Assembly (NCBI GenBank): GCA_030631455.1
Contig: DAOVLC010000043.1
Span: 1-8,544 of the forward strand
Direction: 5' to 3'
DNA from: Candidatus Zixiibacteriota bacterium
GTDB lineage: Bacteria > Zixibacteria > MSB-5A5 > JAABVY01 > JAHJOQ01
Length of the DNA stretch: 8,544 nucleotides
Below, in pieces: positions 6,665 to 8,544 of the stretch; the first letter of the stretch is position 1, and each line of letters begins with the position of its first letter. The notes beneath the pieces were generated by a model. It had not been told where the DNA came from. It made no database searches and saw nothing but the letters and a program-made list of their open reading frames with translations. Position numbers and translations under genes: made by a program.

Positions 6665-6673
6665 CCACCGCCC
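6665..6673 (-). promoter_or_regulatory. Probable ribosome binding site for the 6659 start
   Basis: The minus strand reads GGGCGGTGG CATAT ATG, a purine-rich imperfect Shine-Dalgarno sequence with five-base spacing to the ATG at 6659. Like copy 1, the start is embedded in a TATATG context. The alternative GTG (6668-6666) lies within this site, which argues against it. Confidence 0.5.
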
Positions 6674-6683
6674 ACGGTCAGGA

Positions 6684-7520
6684 TTAATAGAACCTGTAGG
6701 TCATCACAAGCTGCGGAATATTCTCGTCATAGTATCTCGCCAGCCGCGCCTTCAGGTTCACGCCTGAGAATACGTCCCTCTGCTTGTTGAATCGTTTCGC
6801 CGTTAACGCTGCGTCGAACGCAGAAAGTACATGATTTGCCAGTGCAATCATAGCCCACGTCCTGGCTGCATTGAGTTTGTTGTTGGCATCGTTACGCATC
6901 ACAACATACTGCTGCTGCTTCGCCGATTTCTTTGAATCTTCGTCATAGTCATCCCAACCGGCGTAGAACTTCTGATACTTTCCTAGCATCTCATAATACT
7001 GCTGGGTCTTCATCTCCGGAAGCTTGTCCCCCGGGAGAGTATCCTCTACTGTCCCGAAATTGTTTATAAGGTACACTGTGTAATCTGTGGCAGACCAGTG
7101 TGCCTCGGCAAATGCCTGGAACTCATCTTCCTTCTTCGTACCGGAAGAATGATTCGACGAGTATTGCATCCAGGTAAGCGCTTCGAAAGCAATGAAAACT
7201 CCGGCTTTAAGCTTCGAGCCGGAATAGTACTCACCAAGACCCGGAACGAGAAACGAATAGAGAAATGCTCGCCCTATTGACCGGTGTTCAGCGGAGTAGA
7301 TATCTCCGCCGAATGCCGGAAAGTCATTGAAATCGTCCTTTCCTGCCAGAAGCATCGGTTCGACGTCTGAAAGACCTGCAAGTCTCCGGATATAGTCTCC
7401 CTGATCGGTCTGTAGAAACTCGCCGATATTCGGAGTATTGTCATTTGCCTCCGAAGCCAGCGCCGATCCGGAGATTGCGAACGCCGTGACTAAGAAGATG
7501 AAGAGTGATACTCTGCGCAT
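6684..7520 (-). CDS. DUF5683-like membrane/envelope protein, copy 1
   Basis: Predicted 278 residues. I chose the ATG at 7520 because GGGAGG sits six bases upstream and the first residues make a good signal peptide (MRRVSLFIFLVTAFAISGSALA, cut near residue 22). The frame also opens at GTG 7544, but that has no clear ribosome site and adds a polar stretch ahead of the signal. The core is residues 81-120: AFLYSFLVPGLGEYYSG followed by a hydrophobic helix KAGVFIAFEALTW, the pattern of DUF5683-type proteins. A polar, aromatic middle (130-205, with YYEMLGKYQKF at 175-185) follows, then an amphipathic or membrane helix at 219-240 with an Asn-His pair. The end is beta-like and finishes YRFY. No catalytic motif is visible and the function is unknown. 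The next gene downstream is a diverged paralogue 24 bases away, so the pair probably arose by tandem duplication. The DUF5683 assignment is from motif memory, not a search. Confidence 0.8.
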   Translation of the reverse strand: MRRVSLFIFLVTAFAISGSALASEANDNTPNIGEFLQTDQGDYIRRLAGLSDVEPMLLAGKDDFNDFPAFGGDIYSAEHRSIGRAFLYSFLVPGLGEYYSGSKLKAGVFIAFEALTWMQYSSNHSSGTKKEDEFQAFAEAHWSATDYTVYLINNFGTVEDTLPGDKLPEMKTQQYYEMLGKYQKFYAGWDDYDEDSKKSAKQQQYVVMRNDANNKLNAARTWAMIALANHVLSAFDAALTAKRFNKQRDVFSGVNLKARLARYYDENIPQLVMTYRFY

Positions 7521-7526
7521 ATATAA

Positions 7527-7532
7527 CCTCCC
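7527..7532 (-). promoter_or_regulatory. Ribosome binding site deciding the 7520 start
   Basis: The minus strand reads GGGAGG TTATAT ATG. This is a full Shine-Dalgarno core with six-base spacing to the ATG at 7520. It favours that start over the in-frame GTG at 7544, which overlaps the previous stop codon. Confidence 0.75.
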
Positions 7533-7540
7533 GGCGGCCA

Positions 7541-8544
7541 TCACTTGACAACCGCGATCTTATGTGTTCGTACCTCACTGGAGCCACCGGACGACGCCTC
7601 CAGCCTGCATATATACACCCCCGACGGATAGCCGTCAAGGTTCCATTCGTAATCTCTTGAGATGTTCTCACCGGTTGCCTGATCTTCATAGATCAAACGC
7701 CCGGACAGATCGAATATCTGTATCTTGACGTTTCCATCTTTCGTGAGTCTGTATCGGATATTCGTATAATCACTCGCAGGATTCGGATAGTTGTAGAAAT
7801 CAGCGATCAGTCCGCCGGGTGTTTCAGGCTCGACACCGGATGAACCCCGGAAATTCTGATGTAACGCTGACCGCCCTGATTGACGCCACGACTCCTCCTC
7901 GGCAAGCGGCTGGCTCTCAACATGCAGCCCGTACATGCGATTGTCATCGCCTATTGCGAAGAGCTTACCCTTATAGCTGTTGGCCAATGCTCCCTCGCTC
8001 ACTGCGTAGGAGAGACATGCGCCAGAGCCGACAAAACGCGGGAACCGCTCCAATAGAGTGCCGTCAGAACCAAACGCGAAGACTTCTCCGGCATCGGTGC
8101 CGATTATGATGTCCGGCCCGCCGTCACCGTCGGCATCGGCAATCACGGGAGTCGAGCCGATCAGACCGACTGGGCGATGAACATCAACCCGTTGCGGGAA
8201 ATTATCGAATTGCGTCCCGTTGTGGTTGTATACATGAATTCTGTTTTCTCCTGCGAATATTATCTGGTAGTGGGCAACAGTGCGATCGAGAGCAGCGGTC
8301 ACTACTCCGCCGGACAGTGAATCTTCGACCTGACTCTCATTTGCGGAATAGGAATCGCTTTCCAATGACTCGCTGAGTAGTATTATCAGTTTGCCACCTG
8401 AGGTTGTCACGACGAAGTCGGTACCGTATTCTCCATCAAGATCTGCGGCCGTGAAACCTACGACATTGACCTCTCCGAGATCATACAGGAATTCGCCGAT
8501 TCTCCCGAACCTCATCAGCACGTAAGAGGCTTCGCTCCCTTCCT
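7541..8544 (-). CDS. Secreted FG-GAP repeat protein with C-terminal type IX-like sorting domain (partial, N-terminus beyond window)
   Basis: The frame is open to the right edge of the window: seven full codons (reading EGSEASY) precede the GTG at 8521, so this is the C-terminal 333 residues of a longer protein. Numbering from that GTG, an FG-GAP-like Asp-rich loop is seen near residues 27-36 (DLDGEYGTDF). A clearer one lies at 129-137 (DADGDGGPD, followed by IIIGTDAGEVFAF), typical of calcium-binding beta-propeller blades. A short Trp-Arg-Gln-Ser-Gly-Arg linker (212-217) resembles the segment often found before the tail in such proteins. Residues 239-326 form an Ig-like tail beginning YNYPNPASDYTNIRYRL, with DLSGRLIYE and YPSGVYICRLE, ending KIAVVK. 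This matches the type A sorting (Por secretion) or FlgD-Ig-like family. The protein is probably exported and surface-attached. The missing N-terminal part, possibly enzymatic, cannot be judged. The stop at 7541 lies 20 bases before the next gene's ATG. Confidence 0.85.
   Translation of the reverse strand, partial: EGSEASYVLMRFGRIGEFLYDLGEVNVVGFTAADLDGEYGTDFVVTTSGGKLIILLSESLESDSYSANESQVEDSLSGGVVTAALDRTVAHYQIIFAGENRIHVYNHNGTQFDNFPQRVDVHRPVGLIGSTPVIADADGDGGPDIIIGTDAGEVFAFGSDGTLLERFPRFVGSGACLSYAVSEGALANSYKGKLFAIGDDNRMYGLHVESQPLAEEESWRQSGRSALHQNFRGSSGVEPETPGGLIADFYNYPNPASDYTNIRYRLTKDGNVKIQIFDLSGRLIYEDQATGENISRDYEWNLDGYPSGVYICRLEASSGGSSEVRTHKIAVVK

Noticed and set aside
1..8544. tRNA, rRNA, CRISPR array, insertion sequence or attachment site
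   Set aside because: No cloverleaf, spaced direct-repeat array, transposase-like frame or terminal inverted repeats were seen; almost every base is in one of the listed coding regions.

Overview
Every recognisable gene lies on the minus strand, in one co-directional, tightly packed array read from the right end of the window to the left. Each protein with a visible N-terminus starts with a hydrophobic export signal. The probable products are envelope or surface proteins: a secreted FG-GAP protein with a C-terminal type IX (Por) sorting-like domain, two outer-membrane-type beta-barrel proteins ending in Arg-Phe, an exported NHL beta-propeller, and two paralogous DUF5683-like membrane proteins. 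This points to a Gram-negative, diderm member of the FCB group or a related uncultured phylum (for example Zixibacteria-like lineages). That placement is inference from protein style; no rRNA or other marker gene is present.

Layout in order of transcription: (1) 8544-7541, the C-terminal part of a secreted FG-GAP/sorting-domain protein, truncated by the window edge; (2) 7520-6684 and (3) 6659-5877, tandem diverged paralogues sharing a Leu-Tyr-Ser...Pro-Gly-Leu-Gly-Glu core; a 59-base gap with two small perfect hairpins; (4) 5817-4849, an exported six-bladed NHL propeller; (5) 4845-1519, a 1108-residue surface/outer-membrane protein with SprA-like sequence style; (6) 1519-50, a two-POTRA Omp85-type barrel protein; (7) 50-1, the first codons of a possible further gene.

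Spacing is 20, 24, 59 and 3 bases, followed by two one-base TGATG overlaps that bracket the Omp85 gene. No promoter and no strong terminator is visible, so the window looks like the interior of a longer operon. The large protein and the Omp85 protein are translationally coupled, which suggests they act together, perhaps in exporting or assembling surface proteins such as gene 1. That joint function is a hypothesis.

The most checkable oddity is a run of nine G in the coding strand of the 1108-residue gene. Gain or loss of one G would truncate the protein to 331 or 324 residues, making it a candidate phase-variation switch. No tRNA, rRNA, CRISPR array, insertion sequence or attachment site was seen. 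No stretch over 300 bases lacks a gene.
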